From contig NZ_JYKA01000015.1 in the NCBI RefSeq assembly GCF_001676875.1, positions 39,200 through 103,199 of the forward strand: a DNA stretch of 64,000 bases. Direction: 5' to 3'. Shown here one piece after another: positions 18,527 through 29,522 of the stretch. The position numbers and the translations under genes are program-made. Within the stretch, counting starts at the first letter, position 1. Each line of letters starts with the position of its first letter. This DNA comes from Chromobacterium subtsugae (GTDB lineage Bacteria; Pseudomonadota; Gammaproteobacteria; Burkholderiales; Chromobacteriaceae). The notes beneath the pieces are model-generated. The model did no database searches. It saw only the letters and a program-made list of their open reading frames with translations, and had not been told where the DNA came from.

Positions 18527-19276
18527 CTATTTGACTTCGCTGGAGACGATTTTCTCCAGCAGCCCGGACGCGCGCATCTGCTCGATCACGCGGTTGAACT
18601 CCGGCGCCCAGTGATCGGCGCCGGCCGCCCGGGAAAAGCCGAAGGCGGCGTAGCTCAACTCGCCGATCGGCACGTCGGACACGCCGATCGCATCCGCCAC
18701 GCCCTGTTGGTTGACCAGATATTTGCCGACATTCGAATCGATGGTCGCCAGGTCGATGCGGCCGGACTCGATCATCTTGATCAGGGTGACCGAATCCCGG
18801 GCCCGCTCTATCGGGTGCGCCGTCATGAAGGCGGCCTCCATGTCCTTGTCGACCACCGAGCCTATCTCCATGCCCAGCCGGTGCGTTTTCAGCCTGTCGT
18901 AATCCCGCCAGTCCACCGCGCCGCGGAATGCGCTCTTCTTGTACAGGAAGCAGTTGTACTGCCGCATCACCGGCGCGGAAAACTCCATGTACTGCTCGCG
19001 CTCCGGCGTTTTGTACAGCGGCAGGATGCCGTCCACCCGACCCTCCTTGGCCTCGGTCAGGCAGCGCTTCCAGGGCATGATCTTCACCGTCACCGCCAGG
19101 CCCAGCTGCCGGCCTATCTCCTGCAGCAGGCGCACCTTGATGCCGCCGCCGGCCACAGTGTCGAACTCGCCCAGCGCGTACGGCGGGTACTTGTCGTAGC
19201 ACATCGTCAGCTCATCCGCCCGGGCGCCAAGCGCGCACAGCATCGCGGGCAGCAGAAACAGCAGCCTGGCTAACAT
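18527..19276 (-). CDS. Periplasmic solute-binding protein, family 3 (amino-acid type)
   Basis: 249 aa. Signal peptide 'LLFLLPAMLCALGARA', then a two-lobed binding protein: 'LTMCYDKYPPYALGEF', 'VRLLQEIGRQLGLAVTVKIMPWKR' (landmark), 'GRVDGILPLYKTPERE', 'IDLATIDSNVGKYLV'. GGGGAAG precedes the ATG. No permease or ATPase gene is adjacent, as is common for orphan SBP_bac_3 proteins of this length in Chromobacterium-like genomes; a sensory or enzymatic role is possible. Confidence 0.85.
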   Translation of the reverse strand: MLARLLFLLPAMLCALGARADELTMCYDKYPPYALGEFDTVAGGGIKVRLLQEIGRQLGLAVTVKIMPWKRCLTEAKEGRVDGILPLYKTPEREQYMEFSAPVMRQYNCFLYKKSAFRGAVDWRDYDRLKTHRLGMEIGSVVDKDMEAAFMTAHPIERARDSVTLIKMIESGRIDLATIDSNVGKYLVNQQGVADAIGVSDVPIGELSYAAFGFSRAAGADHWAPEFNRVIEQMRASGLLEKIVSSEVK

Positions 19277-19322
19277 GCGGCTTCCCCGGTCGAGTAAACG
19301 ATCATGCGCGGCGCTCCGCCGG

Positions 19323-21110
<1,788 letters not shown>

Positions 21111-21178
21111 AAAGGGTTTGCCTGTCGATCTATCCTGTCCGAAAGTGAAGAAGGCTCACTCAACAAGGGGCAGGCATC

Positions 21179-21286
21179 ATGTGGATTCTGTTGCTGGAAG
21201 CTTTGGGCGCCGGAGCGCTCGCCTCCTTCATCGTCTGGTGGACCTGGCCGCGCGAGGACAAGGACCCGTCCTGTAAACGCGACTAG
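21179..21286 (+). CDS. Tiny membrane peptide ORF (35 aa)
   Basis: ATG 21179, AAGGGG 8 nt upstream, TAG at 21284-21286. One hydrophobic segment (about residues 1-22, 'WILLLEALGAGALASFIVWW') followed by a charged tail ending CKRD. Its stop shares the palindromic CTAG (21283-21286) with the stop of convergent apaG. A single membrane helix with a good ribosome site makes it a credible small protein, but function is unknown. Confidence 0.5.
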   Translation: MWILLLEALGAGALASFIVWWTWPREDKDPSCKRD

Positions 21287-21663
21287 TGCAGCACCCGCGG
21301 CGCTACCAGCGTCATTTCCGGGATTTCCGCCTCGAAGCGCTGGCCGTCGTCGGCCACCAGCTGATAACTGCCCTTCATGCTGCCGTACGGCGTTTTCAGA
21401 TGGGTGGCGCTGGAGTACTCGAAAGCCTGGCCCGGGTCCAGGTGCGGCTGCTCGCCCACCACGCCCATGCCGCGCACCTCCTGCACCTGCTGGTTGGCGT
21501 CGGTGATGATCCAGTGGCGGCTGACCAGCTGCGCCGGCTCGCTGCCGGTGTTGACGATGCGGATGCGGTAGCCGAACACGTAGATGTCGTTGGCCACATT
21601 AGATTGCTCGTCGATGTAATGCGGCTCCGCCATCACTTCCATGAGGTAGGTCTTGTCGGCCAT
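21283..21663 (-). CDS. apaG: ApaG (CorD) domain protein
   Basis: 126 aa, full length. Fibronectin-like ApaG fold with '[29 protein letters not shown]' (landmark), '[23 protein letters not shown]' and '[14 protein letters not shown]'. Linked in enterobacteria to Co2+/Mg2+ efflux; precise role unclear. AGGAGA precedes the ATG. Divergent from rpe across about 105 bp. Confidence 0.95.
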   Translation of the reverse strand: MADKTYLMEVMAEPHYIDEQSNVANDIYVFGYRIRIVNTGSEPAQLVSRHWIITDANQQVQEVRGMGVVGEQPHLDPGQAFEYSSATHLKTPYGSMKGSYQLVADDGQRFEAEIPEMTLVAPRVLH

Positions 21664-21767
21664 TGCGGCTTCTCCTGATTGATATGGTTTTCATTTTATC
21701 CCGCCAATGGCCTTTTGGCGCGGTAGAATGCCCGGCATCCGTGTTTATCGATGTCAGAGCAATCGCC

Positions 21768-22451
21768 ATGCGCACTTTCCGTATCGCCCCCAGCATTCTG
21801 TCCGCCGATTTCGCCCGCCTGGGCCAGGAAGTCAGCGATGTCGTCGCCGCCGGCGCCGACATCATCCACTTCGACGTGATGGACAACCATTACGTGCCGA
21901 ACCTGACCATGGGTCCGATGTTCTGCGAGGCCATCCGCCCGCACACCCAGGCGCCGATCGACGTGCACCTGATGGTGAAGCCGGTGGACGCGCTGGCGGC
22001 CGCCTTCGCCAAGGCCGGCGCCGACATCATCACCTTCCACCCGGAAGGCTCCGAGCACGTCGACCGCACGCTGGGCCTGATCAAGGAAGCCGGCTGCAAG
22101 GCCGGCCTGGTGCTCAACCCGGCCACGCCGCTGTCCTGTCTGGACCACGTGATGGACAAGCTGGACATGATCCTGATCATGTCGGTGAACCCTGGCTTTG
22201 GCGGCCAGTCCTTCATTCCGCACGCGCTGGAGAAAATCCGTCTGGCGCGCCAGCGCATCGACGAATACACCGCCAAGCGCGGCGGCGAGATCTGGCTGGA
22301 AGTGGACGGCGGCGTCAAGGTGGACAATATCGCCCAGGTGGCCGCCGCCGGCGCCGACACCTTCGTGGCCGGCTCCGCCATTTACGGCCAGAAGGACTAC
22401 AAGGCGGTCATAGACGCCATGCGCGCCGAACTGGCCCGCGTGCAAGGATAA
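21768..22451 (+). CDS. rpe: Ribulose-phosphate 3-epimerase
   Basis: 227 aa. Interconverts ribulose-5-phosphate and xylulose-5-phosphate. Seen: '[17 protein letters not shown]', the metal/catalytic strand '[20 protein letters not shown]', '[10 protein letters not shown]', '[14 protein letters not shown]' and '[12 protein letters not shown]' with the phosphate loop 'VAGSAIYG'. Start 21768 (MRTFRIAPS) is the family start; an upstream in-frame ATG at 21663 would add unrelated residues. Followed at 46 bp by an SDR gene, then gph and trpE. Confidence 0.96.
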   Translation: MRTFRIAPSILSADFARLGQEVSDVVAAGADIIHFDVMDNHYVPNLTMGPMFCEAIRPHTQAPIDVHLMVKPVDALAAAFAKAGADIITFHPEGSEHVDRTLGLIKEAGCKAGLVLNPATPLSCLDHVMDKLDMILIMSVNPGFGGQSFIPHALEKIRLARQRIDEYTAKRGGEIWLEVDGGVKVDNIAQVAAAGADTFVAGSAIYGQKDYKAVIDAMRAELARVQG

Positions 22452-22497
22452 GCGCGCAGCCGTTTCATTCCTATCCATCAAAGGGATAAAGCAAGCA

Positions 22498-23250
22498 ATG
22501 CATGCATTCATCGTCACCGGCGCCTCGCGCGGCCTGGGCTACGCCATCTGCGAAACGCTGCTGAACGACGGCTACTTCGTCGTCGGCGTCGCCCGCCATG
22601 CCGGTCCGGCGCTGGAAGGCCTGGCCGCCCGCCACCCGGAGCGGCTGCTGGCCGTCAACGCCGACTTGGCCGACGCCGCCCAGGCGTCGGCGTCGATTCA
22701 CTCCGCGCTGCAGCAACTGCCGCTGTCTGAGTGCGCGACCGTCACGCTGATCAACAACGCCGGCGTGGTGACGCCCATCGCCCAGGCCGGCCGCTATCCG
22801 GCCGACGAGGTGGTCAAGGCCGTCGCCATCAACGTCACCGCTCCGCTCCTGGCTAGCGACGCGCTGCTGTCCGCCACCGACCATCTGCCGGCGCGCCGCC
22901 GCATTCTGAACATCTCGTCCGGCGCCGCCGCCAAGGCCTACCCCGGCTGGAGCGTGTATTGCGCCACCAAGGCCGCGCTCGACCACTTCAGCCGCAGCGT
23001 CGCCGTGGAGCAGGAAGGCAAGGCCAATCCGGCGCAGATCGTCGCGCTGTATCCGGGCGTGGTGGACACCGACATGCAAGGCGATATCCGCGCCAGCGAC
23101 GAAGGCCAGTTCCCGCAAAAAGCGCGCTTCGACGCCTACAAGGCCGACGGCGCGCTGAGCAGCCCCGGCGACGCCGCGCGCAAGATCGTCGACTACCTGG
23201 TGTCGCCGGCCTTCGGCCAGGCGCCAGTCGTCGACATCCGCGAGCTGTAA
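22498..23250 (+). CDS. Short-chain dehydrogenase/reductase (YueD/sepiapterin-reductase-like)
   Basis: 250 aa classical SDR: cofactor motif 'TGASRGLGYAI' near residue 8, 'LINNAGVVTPI', catalytic Ser in 'ILNISSGAAAKAY' and the YxxxK pair in 'YCATKAALDHFSRSV'; 'YPGVVDTDMQ' follows. The overall pattern resembles Bacillus YueD-type benzil reductases and sepiapterin reductases. It lies between rpe and gph in the same direction. Substrate unknown. Confidence 0.9.
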   Translation: MHAFIVTGASRGLGYAICETLLNDGYFVVGVARHAGPALEGLAARHPERLLAVNADLADAAQASASIHSALQQLPLSECATVTLINNAGVVTPIAQAGRYPADEVVKAVAINVTAPLLASDALLSATDHLPARRRILNISSGAAAKAYPGWSVYCATKAALDHFSRSVAVEQEGKANPAQIVALYPGVVDTDMQGDIRASDEGQFPQKARFDAYKADGALSSPGDAARKIVDYLVSPAFGQAPVVDIREL

Positions 23251-23306
23251 GCCCGCATTCTTCAATTCCGCCGCGGCCCGCCGGCCGCGGCTTCAAAAGC
23301 CAATAT

Positions 23307-23990
23307 ATGAATCTCAAGCACATCAAAGCCGTCGCCTTCGATCTGGACGGCACCCTGATCGACTCCATCCCCGATCTGGCCAATGCCGCCAACGCCATGC
23401 GCGCTCATCTGGGCCTGCCGCCGCTGGACCCGGAGCGCATCAAGAGCCATGTCGGCGACGGCATCGCCAGCCTGGTCCACCGCGCCATCACCGACGAGCG
23501 CCACGCCGAGGCCGACGGCCCGCTGTGGGAGCGCGGCTACCGCTTCTTCATCCAGCATTACCGCGAACACCTGGCCGACCAGACCACGGTCTACGCCGGC
23601 GTGCGCGACGGCCTAAGCCTGTTGCGCGCCCTCAAGCTGCCGCTGCTGGTCATCACTAACAAATCCGAGCGGCTGGCCGTGCCGCTGCTGGAACAACTGG
23701 AGCTGCGCGACCACTTCAGCCTGGTCCTGGGCGGCGACACCCTGCCGGAGAAGAAGCCATCCGCTTTGCCGCTGCAACACGCCTGCCAGGTGCTGGGCAT
23801 CTCAGCCAAGGAAATGGCGATGGTGGGCGACTCCGCCAACGACGTGGCCGCCGCGCGCGCCGCCGGCTGCGCCGCCATCGCGGTGGGCTACGGCTACGGC
23901 GACGCCGCCTCGCTGGGCGCCGACCTGACCGTGGCCAGCATTGCCGAGCTGTACGATTTGATGAAGAATGACGGCTCCATCTCACTCTAA
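23307..23990 (+). CDS. gph: Phosphoglycolate phosphatase
   Basis: 227 aa HAD hydrolase. Motif I '[16 protein letters not shown]', motif II Thr in '[12 protein letters not shown]', motif III Lys in '[17 protein letters not shown]', motif IV '[16 protein letters not shown]'. It removes 2-phosphoglycolate and commonly sits between rpe and trpE in betaproteobacteria, as it does here. ATG 23307 chosen as the family start; the ribosome site is weak. Confidence 0.93.
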   Translation: MNLKHIKAVAFDLDGTLIDSIPDLANAANAMRAHLGLPPLDPERIKSHVGDGIASLVHRAITDERHAEADGPLWERGYRFFIQHYREHLADQTTVYAGVRDGLSLLRALKLPLLVITNKSERLAVPLLEQLELRDHFSLVLGGDTLPEKKPSALPLQHACQVLGISAKEMAMVGDSANDVAAARAAGCAAIAVGYGYGDAASLGADLTVASIAELYDLMKNDGSISL

Positions 23991-24009
23991 AACCGGAAAC
24001 CCCTGACTC

Positions 24010-24084
24010 ATGGCTTTTCTTCCCGCTCCCGCCAGCTGGCGATGGCGCCGCTGCACCCGCTCCCGGCGCCCCGCCCCCAACTGA
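24010..24084 (+). CDS. Possible Trp-containing leader peptide before trpE
   Basis: A 24-codon frame (ATG 24010, TGA 24082-24084) fills the gap between gph and trpE. Codons 10 and 12 are TGG (Ser-Trp-Arg-Trp), and the first TGG lies in the palindrome GCCAGCTGGC. Position and paired Trp codons suit a trp leader, but there is no good ribosome site and no T-run terminator before trpE, so it may be chance. Confidence 0.3.
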   Translation: MAFLPAPASWRWRRCTRSRRPAPN

Positions 24085-24106
24085 CAGAACCCAAGGAAGA
24101 ACACCC

Positions 24107-25573
24107 ATGCAGCCACAGACTTTCCAGCAACTCGCCGCCGAAGGCTACAACCGCATCCCGGTCACCCAGGAGCTGCTGGCCGATCTAGACAGCCCGCTGT
24201 CCATCTACCTGAAGCTGGCCAACCAGCCGTACAGCTACCTGCTGGAATCGGTGGTGGGCGGCGAGCGCCGCGGCCGCTACTCCATCATCGGCCTGCCGGC
24301 CGACACCCGCCTGCGCGTCAACGGCCAGCGGGTGCAGGTGGAGTGCGGCGACAAGGTGATAGAGCGCCACGACGGCGATCCGCTGGCCTTCATCGAAGCG
24401 TTCCAGCGCCGTTTCCGCATCCCCGAGCTGCCCGGCCTGCCGCGCTACTCCGGCGGCCTCGTCGGCTACTTCGGCTACGACACCATACGCTATATCGAAC
24501 GCCGCCTGGCCGACGTCCAGAAACCGGACCCGGTGGGCACGCCGGACATCCTGCTGATGCTGTCCGAGGAAATCGCCGTGGTGGACAACCTGTCCGGCAA
24601 GCTGCACCTGGTGGTGTACGCCGACCCGGAAGTGCCCAACGCGCTGCCCAAGGCCCAGGCGCGGCTGGCGCAGCTGCGCGCCAAACTGCGCGAGCCGCTC
24701 GCCATTCCGCTGTCGCTGCCCACCGGCCCCGCCGCGGAGGCGGTGTCGGAATACGGCGAGCAGGCCTTCATGGACGCGGTGGCCGCCAGCCAGCGCTACA
24801 TCCACGACGGCGACATCATGCAGGTGGTGCTGGCCCAGCGCATGCAGCAGCCCTACCAGGGCTCGCCCATCGCCTTGTACCGCGCGCTGCGCAACCTCAA
24901 TCCGTCGCCGTACATGTTCTTCTACCATTTCGACGACTTCCACGTGGTGGGCGCTTCGCCGGAAATCCTGGTGCGCCGCGAGGGCGAAACCGTGACCGTG
25001 CGCCCGATCGCCGGCACCCGCCCGCGCGGCCAGAGCCGCGAACAGGACGAGGCGCTGGCCGCCGAGCTGCTGGCCGACCCCAAGGAAATCGCCGAGCACG
25101 TGATGCTGATGGACCTGGGCCGCAACGACGTCGGCCGCGTCGCCGACATCGGCACGGTCAAGATCACCGACAATATGGCCATCGAGCGCTACTCGCACGT
25201 GATGCACATCGTCTCCAACGTCGAAGGCCAGGTAGACCGCAAGATCAGCAATATCGACGTGATCAAGGCCACCTTCCCGGCCGGTACCCTGTCCGGCGCC
25301 CCCAAGGTGCGGGCGATGCAGATCATCGACGAGTTCGAACCGACCAAGCGCGGCGTCTACGGCGGCGCGGTCGGCTACCTGGGCTTCAACGGCGACATGG
25401 ACCTCGCCATCGCCATCCGCACCGCGGTGCTGAAAAACGGCATGCTCTACGTGCAGTCCGGCGCCGGGGTGGTGGCCGACTCGGTGCCGCAATCGGAATG
25501 GCTGGAAACGCAGAACAAGGCGCGCGCGGTGCTGCGCGCCGCGCAAATGGTGGCCGATGGGCTGGATGCCTGA
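24107..25573 (+). CDS. trpE: Anthranilate synthase component I
   Basis: 488 aa. Makes anthranilate from chorismate with ammonia from the TrpG partner. The tryptophan feedback motif LLES-x10-S is intact near residue 44; chorismate-binding signatures '[26 protein letters not shown]' (landmark), '[15 protein letters not shown]' and '[20 protein letters not shown]' follow, ending '[17 protein letters not shown]'. AAGGAAG is 8 nt upstream. trpG, trpD and trpC do not follow; instead two hairpins and a convergent gene end the unit, so trpE is split from the rest of the pathway. Confidence 0.97.
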   Translation: MQPQTFQQLAAEGYNRIPVTQELLADLDSPLSIYLKLANQPYSYLLESVVGGERRGRYSIIGLPADTRLRVNGQRVQVECGDKVIERHDGDPLAFIEAFQRRFRIPELPGLPRYSGGLVGYFGYDTIRYIERRLADVQKPDPVGTPDILLMLSEEIAVVDNLSGKLHLVVYADPEVPNALPKAQARLAQLRAKLREPLAIPLSLPTGPAAEAVSEYGEQAFMDAVAASQRYIHDGDIMQVVLAQRMQQPYQGSPIALYRALRNLNPSPYMFFYHFDDFHVVGASPEILVRREGETVTVRPIAGTRPRGQSREQDEALAAELLADPKEIAEHVMLMDLGRNDVGRVADIGTVKITDNMAIERYSHVMHIVSNVEGQVDRKISNIDVIKATFPAGTLSGAPKVRAMQIIDEFEPTKRGVYGGAVGYLGFNGDMDLAIAIRTAVLKNGMLYVQSGAGVVADSVPQSEWLETQNKARAVLRAAQMVADGLDA

Positions 25574-25603
25574 ATCCGGCCCTCCGCTCCGCCCCGCTCC
25601 ACG

Positions 25604-25635
25604 CCGCCGGCCCCGCCCGGCGGTTTGCATTTTCG
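25604..25635 (+). terminator. Rho-independent terminator after trpE
   Basis: 7-bp stem CCGCCGG (25604-25610) / CCGGCGG (25617-25623), 6-nt loop, followed by TTTGCATTTT. About 30 bp after the trpE stop. Confidence 0.65.
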
Positions 25636-25645
25636 GACCGCCATG

Positions 25646-25680
25646 AAAAATGGCGGACGCCCCCGAGGGAGCATCCGCCA
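25646..25680 (-). terminator. Rho-independent terminator after the metalloprotease gene
   Basis: Read on the minus strand: a long stem starting TGGCGGA and closing TCCGCCA, with inner CCC/GGG pairing, followed by five T (AAAAA at 25646-25650 on the plus strand). It lies 23 bp beyond the stop at 25703. Confidence 0.75.
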
Positions 25681-25702
25681 CGCGCCGATTCTCGCAGAGC
25701 GC

Positions 25703-27382
25703 TCAGCGCTTGGTCAGCGTGATCCAGCTGTTTGCCGGCACCCGCAAAGTCCAGATGCCGTTGCCGATATAAGAGAACTGCTTGCTGGTATCGTATTGCC
25801 CATCCATGGGAATGAGCGGCTTGTCGGCGGACAGCGCAATGCCCGGCAGCTGGATTTCCCTGCCCTGCGGCAGCAGCGGACTGCCCGGCAGCACCACCCG
25901 CTTGGCCGGATAACCATAGCGCCCCGCGACATTCGCCGCGCCGGCGCTCAGCATGGTGCCGGCGTAGCGCTCCAGCATGTCCGCATAACCGGCGCCGCCT
26001 GCGGCCCGCAAGCCCTCGGAGACCGCCTGCGCGCCGGGATTCTGGCTTTCCAGCCACGGCCGGAACAACTGATGGCCGTATTGATGCACCATCAGCGCGC
26101 CCAAAGCCAGCGCCTTGGGATAACAGCTGCTCGCGCCATTCCAGCGAGAGAAGTCGCAAGGGACGAAATCGAGCGCCCGCTCGAAGTCCGCTCTTGGCCG
26201 CAAGTCCGGATGCGCGTCCCGCCCGGCGCCGCGCCCGCCGCCGAAGGTATCGGCCAGCACCAGATAAGCGATCGACTGGGCGAACATTTCGTCCTCCCAG
26301 GTTTCCACCTTGACTGGGACAGCCGGTTTGTAGCGCTTGTTGTAGCTGTAAAACAGGTGGGAAAACTCATGCGCCAGCGTGGAAAGCGCCTCGCCCGCGC
26401 CTTGCGAGCGCTCATGCCACTCCTCACCCGCCGCGCTGCGCGCCAGCACTTCGGATGACAAGAAGACCGCCAGCGCCGCGTTGCTGCGCTGGTATTTCTG
26501 GCATGGTTTCGCGTCTTCCGTGCACAAATTGCGCAGCGCGTTGCCCGACCAGACATAACCCATCAGCCCGGCGGCGTTGCCCTGGGCGCGCAACGGCGTC
26601 ACCACGATATGGACGTCGCGGGTATCCGCCGGGATGGTAAATCCGGCGAACACCGGATTGCCGACCACGCCCCACGGCTGCCCCAGCAGCGACACCTCGA
26701 GCGGGTAGACGCTGCCCGCGAAACGCTCGGCCAGGAAGTCGGCCTGCCTGGCGCTGACGCCGGCGCCGTTCTCGGTCCAGACATGCACCGAGGCGCCGCC
26801 CGGCAGCGCGCGCTTTGTCCTGAGCGTGGTCGCGACATCATTCTCATGGATGGAATCGAACCATGTCTTTTCCTCGCCCGGCGCATATGCGACCGGCGCC
26901 TCCCGCCTGGCGCCCTGCCCCAGCTTCAGACGTTGCGCCGGCGCTTTCTGCGCGTAAATCGCGCTCAGCTCGGCATGCTCCGCCTGATAGTCCGGCTCGC
27001 GCGGCCCGGCGTCCTTCTCTTCCTGACGCAGGCTGAGCTCGCCGGCCGCCACGCCGGCGCCGCTCACCTTGGTCGAGACCGCGTGCCAGATCGCCGGCGA
27101 CAGGCCCGATACCACCAGCTCACGTTCAAGATGGCTGTCATTGTAAAAACGGTACATCGAGCCGACCGCCTGGTTGGCGCCATCCGCCAGGCGGCAACGG
27201 TTGCCGCTGCAGACCAACTCTCCCGCCTCCGCCCCCGACTTCGCCTCCGGCGCGGCGCCATGCGCAACCGCGCCGCCGCCATCATTGGCGGATGGCGAAC
27301 CACCTCCTCCGCCTCCTCCGCCGCATGCCGTCAAACCGGCAACCATGGCCGTCAGCAAAAGAGGTCTGAGCATTTCATTCAT
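25703..27382 (-). CDS. Secreted zinc metalloprotease-like lipoprotein (M30/hyicolysin-like)
   Basis: 559 aa. Lipoprotein signal with lipobox 'GLTAC' followed by eight Gly, a flexible Gly/Ala linker, then a large exported domain. The zinc motif is HEFSH at residues 338-342 ('TLAHEFSHLFYSYN'), and 'WEDEMFAQSIAYLVLAD' downstream supplies a likely third ligand Glu, as in M30 hyicolysin-type peptidases. Four cysteines in the middle could form disulfides. It ends in a beta-rich region. The start is one of two ATGs (27382, 27373) without a clear ribosome site. Protease activity is inferred from the motif. Confidence 0.7.
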   Translation of the reverse strand: MNEMLRPLLLTAMVAGLTACGGGGGGGGSPSANDGGGAVAHGAAPEAKSGAEAGELVCSGNRCRLADGANQAVGSMYRFYNDSHLERELVVSGLSPAIWHAVSTKVSGAGVAAGELSLRQEEKDAGPREPDYQAEHAELSAIYAQKAPAQRLKLGQGARREAPVAYAPGEEKTWFDSIHENDVATTLRTKRALPGGASVHVWTENGAGVSARQADFLAERFAGSVYPLEVSLLGQPWGVVGNPVFAGFTIPADTRDVHIVVTPLRAQGNAAGLMGYVWSGNALRNLCTEDAKPCQKYQRSNAALAVFLSSEVLARSAAGEEWHERSQGAGEALSTLAHEFSHLFYSYNKRYKPAVPVKVETWEDEMFAQSIAYLVLADTFGGGRGAGRDAHPDLRPRADFERALDFVPCDFSRWNGASSCYPKALALGALMVHQYGHQLFRPWLESQNPGAQAVSEGLRAAGGAGYADMLERYAGTMLSAGAANVAGRYGYPAKRVVLPGSPLLPQGREIQLPGIALSADKPLIPMDGQYDTSKQFSYIGNGIWTLRVPANSWITLTKR

Positions 27383-27818
27383 ACAAGTTCACAGTTGCAA
27401 TATTAATTAACAAGAATGTAATAATACTCATGGCAGCCATCAAGAAAATACAAGCCTGCTCGATAGCGGCAAATCCCGGAAGAGTTGTTGCTCTAAAGCA
27501 ACAAAATTCCAATAAATATTCTAGTTGGGTCATAAATTTAATATTTTCACCCAGAAAAACCCGTAAGCAGTATGTAAACAAACCACGCCGCCCTACAGTC
27601 CTTTGCCCTCTCCGCTAAGCGAAAGGGTTCATTGCCGCATCGCCGACGCGGGAAGCGCCCTCTGCCCGGGGCTCTGGCCGCAGGATGAAATTTCAACGTC
27701 ATTTTCATGCCCCCCCGTCCCCTCGGCGCGAAAAGGCGTTTATCGCAGCGCGCGGCGCGGCCGGGTCTCGCCCGCGAAGGAAAATCATCAAGCCGCGCTG
27801 TCGCCGGCCCGCGCCGCG
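27383..27818. other. AT-rich intergenic region, divergent promoters expected
   Basis: About 440 bp between the metalloprotease gene and the chemoreceptor gene. The left half is clearly AT-rich and should hold the metalloprotease promoter; the right half returns to high GC. Short open frames here lack ribosome sites and family resemblance, so I call no gene. Confidence 0.5.
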
Positions 27819-27842
27819 AACTAGTCTGAATGCAGACTAGTT
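27819..27842. promoter_or_regulatory. 24-bp perfect inverted repeat before the chemoreceptor gene
   Basis: Arms AACTAGTCTG (27819-27828) and CAGACTAGTT (27833-27842) are exact reverse complements around the 4-nt AATG. It ends 8 bp before the AAGGTG ribosome site and 20 bp before the ATG at 27863. It could be an operator at a promoter or an RNA hairpin in the leader. Confidence 0.7.
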
Positions 27843-27862
27843 CAGACCCCAAGGTGACTGTC

Positions 27863-29509
27863 ATGCTGCTGCACGATATGCGGACACGCCATAAACTGGC
27901 CCTGCTGCTGGCGATCCCGCTGCTGGCCATCGCCGCCGTAGCCGGGGAAGGGCTGGTGACCATGGCCGAATTGAAGGACCACGTCGCCAAGGTTTACGTC
28001 AGCAGCGCCGCGCCGCTGTTCGAAGTGTCCAAGGTCAGCTCTCTGGTGCCGCGCACCCGCATAGACGTGATGCAGGCGATGATGGACGCCATGGCCGGCG
28101 GCGCCGGCTACCGCACCCCCACCCAGCGCGCCGACCGGCTGTACGGCAAGATAGGCGAAATGCGGGAGGCGATCGCCAAGCTGCAGCAAGGACACATTTC
28201 AGCGGAACTGAAACCCCAGGTGGACGCCATCGCCGCGCTGTATCAGGACATGGCCGCCAACAGCCTGGAGCCCTTCGTCAACGCCATCCGCGCCAACCGC
28301 ATCGAGGACGCCAAGGCGATCTATCCCAAATTCGTCAAGCAGTACGAAGGACTGCGCGACCAGGTCGGCGCGCTGATGCCGCGCCAGCTGGCTATCGCCG
28401 AAACCGCCTACCAGGACGCCAACCGCACCTATCAGAGCCAAAGCCGGCTGATTTACGGCGTGCTGGCGGTGTCGGTGCTGCTCAGCCTGGCCATAGGCTT
28501 CGCGCTGGCCAAGCTGATTAGCGAGGAATTGGACAAGCTGCGCGCCACCATGCTGGAAGCCGCCGACCACTTGCGGCTGAGCCTGCGCGCCCGCGTCGGC
28601 GGCCGCGACGAATTCGGCGAAGTGGCCGATGCCTTCAACCGGCTGATGTCGGCGTTCGAATCCGCATTGCAGCGGATACGCGCGGTGGGCGAACAGGTGA
28701 GCGAACGCTCGCACGCGGTGGCCGACGCCGCGCGCGCCATCGCCCGCGGCACCATGGAGCAAAACCAGGCGGCGCAGCACACCACCACCGCGGTGGAGGA
28801 TGTCTCGGCCAGCGTGCAGCGGGTGGCGCAGACCGCCAGCGACAGCACCGCCTTGTCGCTGTCCGTGCAAACCCTGTCCGAACAGGGCGGCCAGGTGCTG
28901 ACGGAAAACGCATCCAACGCCAACACCCTGCACGGCGCCATCCACAAGACCGCCGAACTGACGCAGAGCCTGGCGCAGCGCTCGCAGCAGATCAACAACA
29001 TCGTCAGCGTGATCCATGACATCGCCGAACAGACCAATCTGTTGGCGCTGAACGCGGCGATCGAGGCGGCGCGCGCCGGCGAGCAAGGCCGCGGCTTCGC
29101 GGTCGTGGCTGACGAGGTGCGCAAGCTGGCCGAACGCACCACCAGCGCCACCGGCGAGATCGGCGCCATGCTGGGCGGCATTCAGAGCGACGTGGCCAGC
29201 GTGGTCAAGGACACTCAGATGTGTTCGGAATTGATAGAGGAGAGCCGGCGCAGCTCCGAACGGGCGATGGAGGCGCTGCAGCAGATACGCGGCGGCGCCG
29301 AGACCTCGGCGCGGCAGATCGCCGAGATCGCCTCCGCCACCGTGGAACAAGGCGCGGCGACAGCGGATATCGTGCAAAGGATAGAGCACATCGCGGCGAT
29401 GGCCGGCGAGAACGACAGCTCGGTGCAGGCAGCGTCGGCCGCGGCAGACAGCCTGGCGGCGCTGGTCAGCCAGCTGGAAGCGGAAATCGACCGCTTCCGC
29501 GCGCGCTGA
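27863..29509 (+). CDS. Methyl-accepting chemotaxis protein
   Basis: 548 aa. N-terminal membrane helix ('[20 protein letters not shown]'), a roughly 155-residue periplasmic helical sensor, a second helix ('[20 protein letters not shown]'), a HAMP domain and a long cytoplasmic coiled coil with the invariant hairpin '[20 protein letters not shown]' and '[16 protein letters not shown]'. Start 27863 is chosen for its AAGGTG site; an upstream ATG at 27830 falls inside the inverted repeat. There is no C-terminal NWETF-type pentapeptide. Ligand unknown. Confidence 0.93.
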   Translation: MLLHDMRTRHKLALLLAIPLLAIAAVAGEGLVTMAELKDHVAKVYVSSAAPLFEVSKVSSLVPRTRIDVMQAMMDAMAGGAGYRTPTQRADRLYGKIGEMREAIAKLQQGHISAELKPQVDAIAALYQDMAANSLEPFVNAIRANRIEDAKAIYPKFVKQYEGLRDQVGALMPRQLAIAETAYQDANRTYQSQSRLIYGVLAVSVLLSLAIGFALAKLISEELDKLRATMLEAADHLRLSLRARVGGRDEFGEVADAFNRLMSAFESALQRIRAVGEQVSERSHAVADAARAIARGTMEQNQAAQHTTTAVEDVSASVQRVAQTASDSTALSLSVQTLSEQGGQVLTENASNANTLHGAIHKTAELTQSLAQRSQQINNIVSVIHDIAEQTNLLALNAAIEAARAGEQGRGFAVVADEVRKLAERTTSATGEIGAMLGGIQSDVASVVKDTQMCSELIEESRRSSERAMEALQQIRGGAETSARQIAEIASATVEQGAATADIVQRIEHIAAMAGENDSSVQAASAAADSLAALVSQLEAEIDRFRAR

Positions 29510-29522
29510 CGCCCTGCCCGCC

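Noticed and set aside
27430..27618. A 62-codon plus-strand frame between the metalloprotease and chemoreceptor genes
   Set aside because: No ribosome site, mixed composition across an AT-to-GC boundary and no recognisable features.
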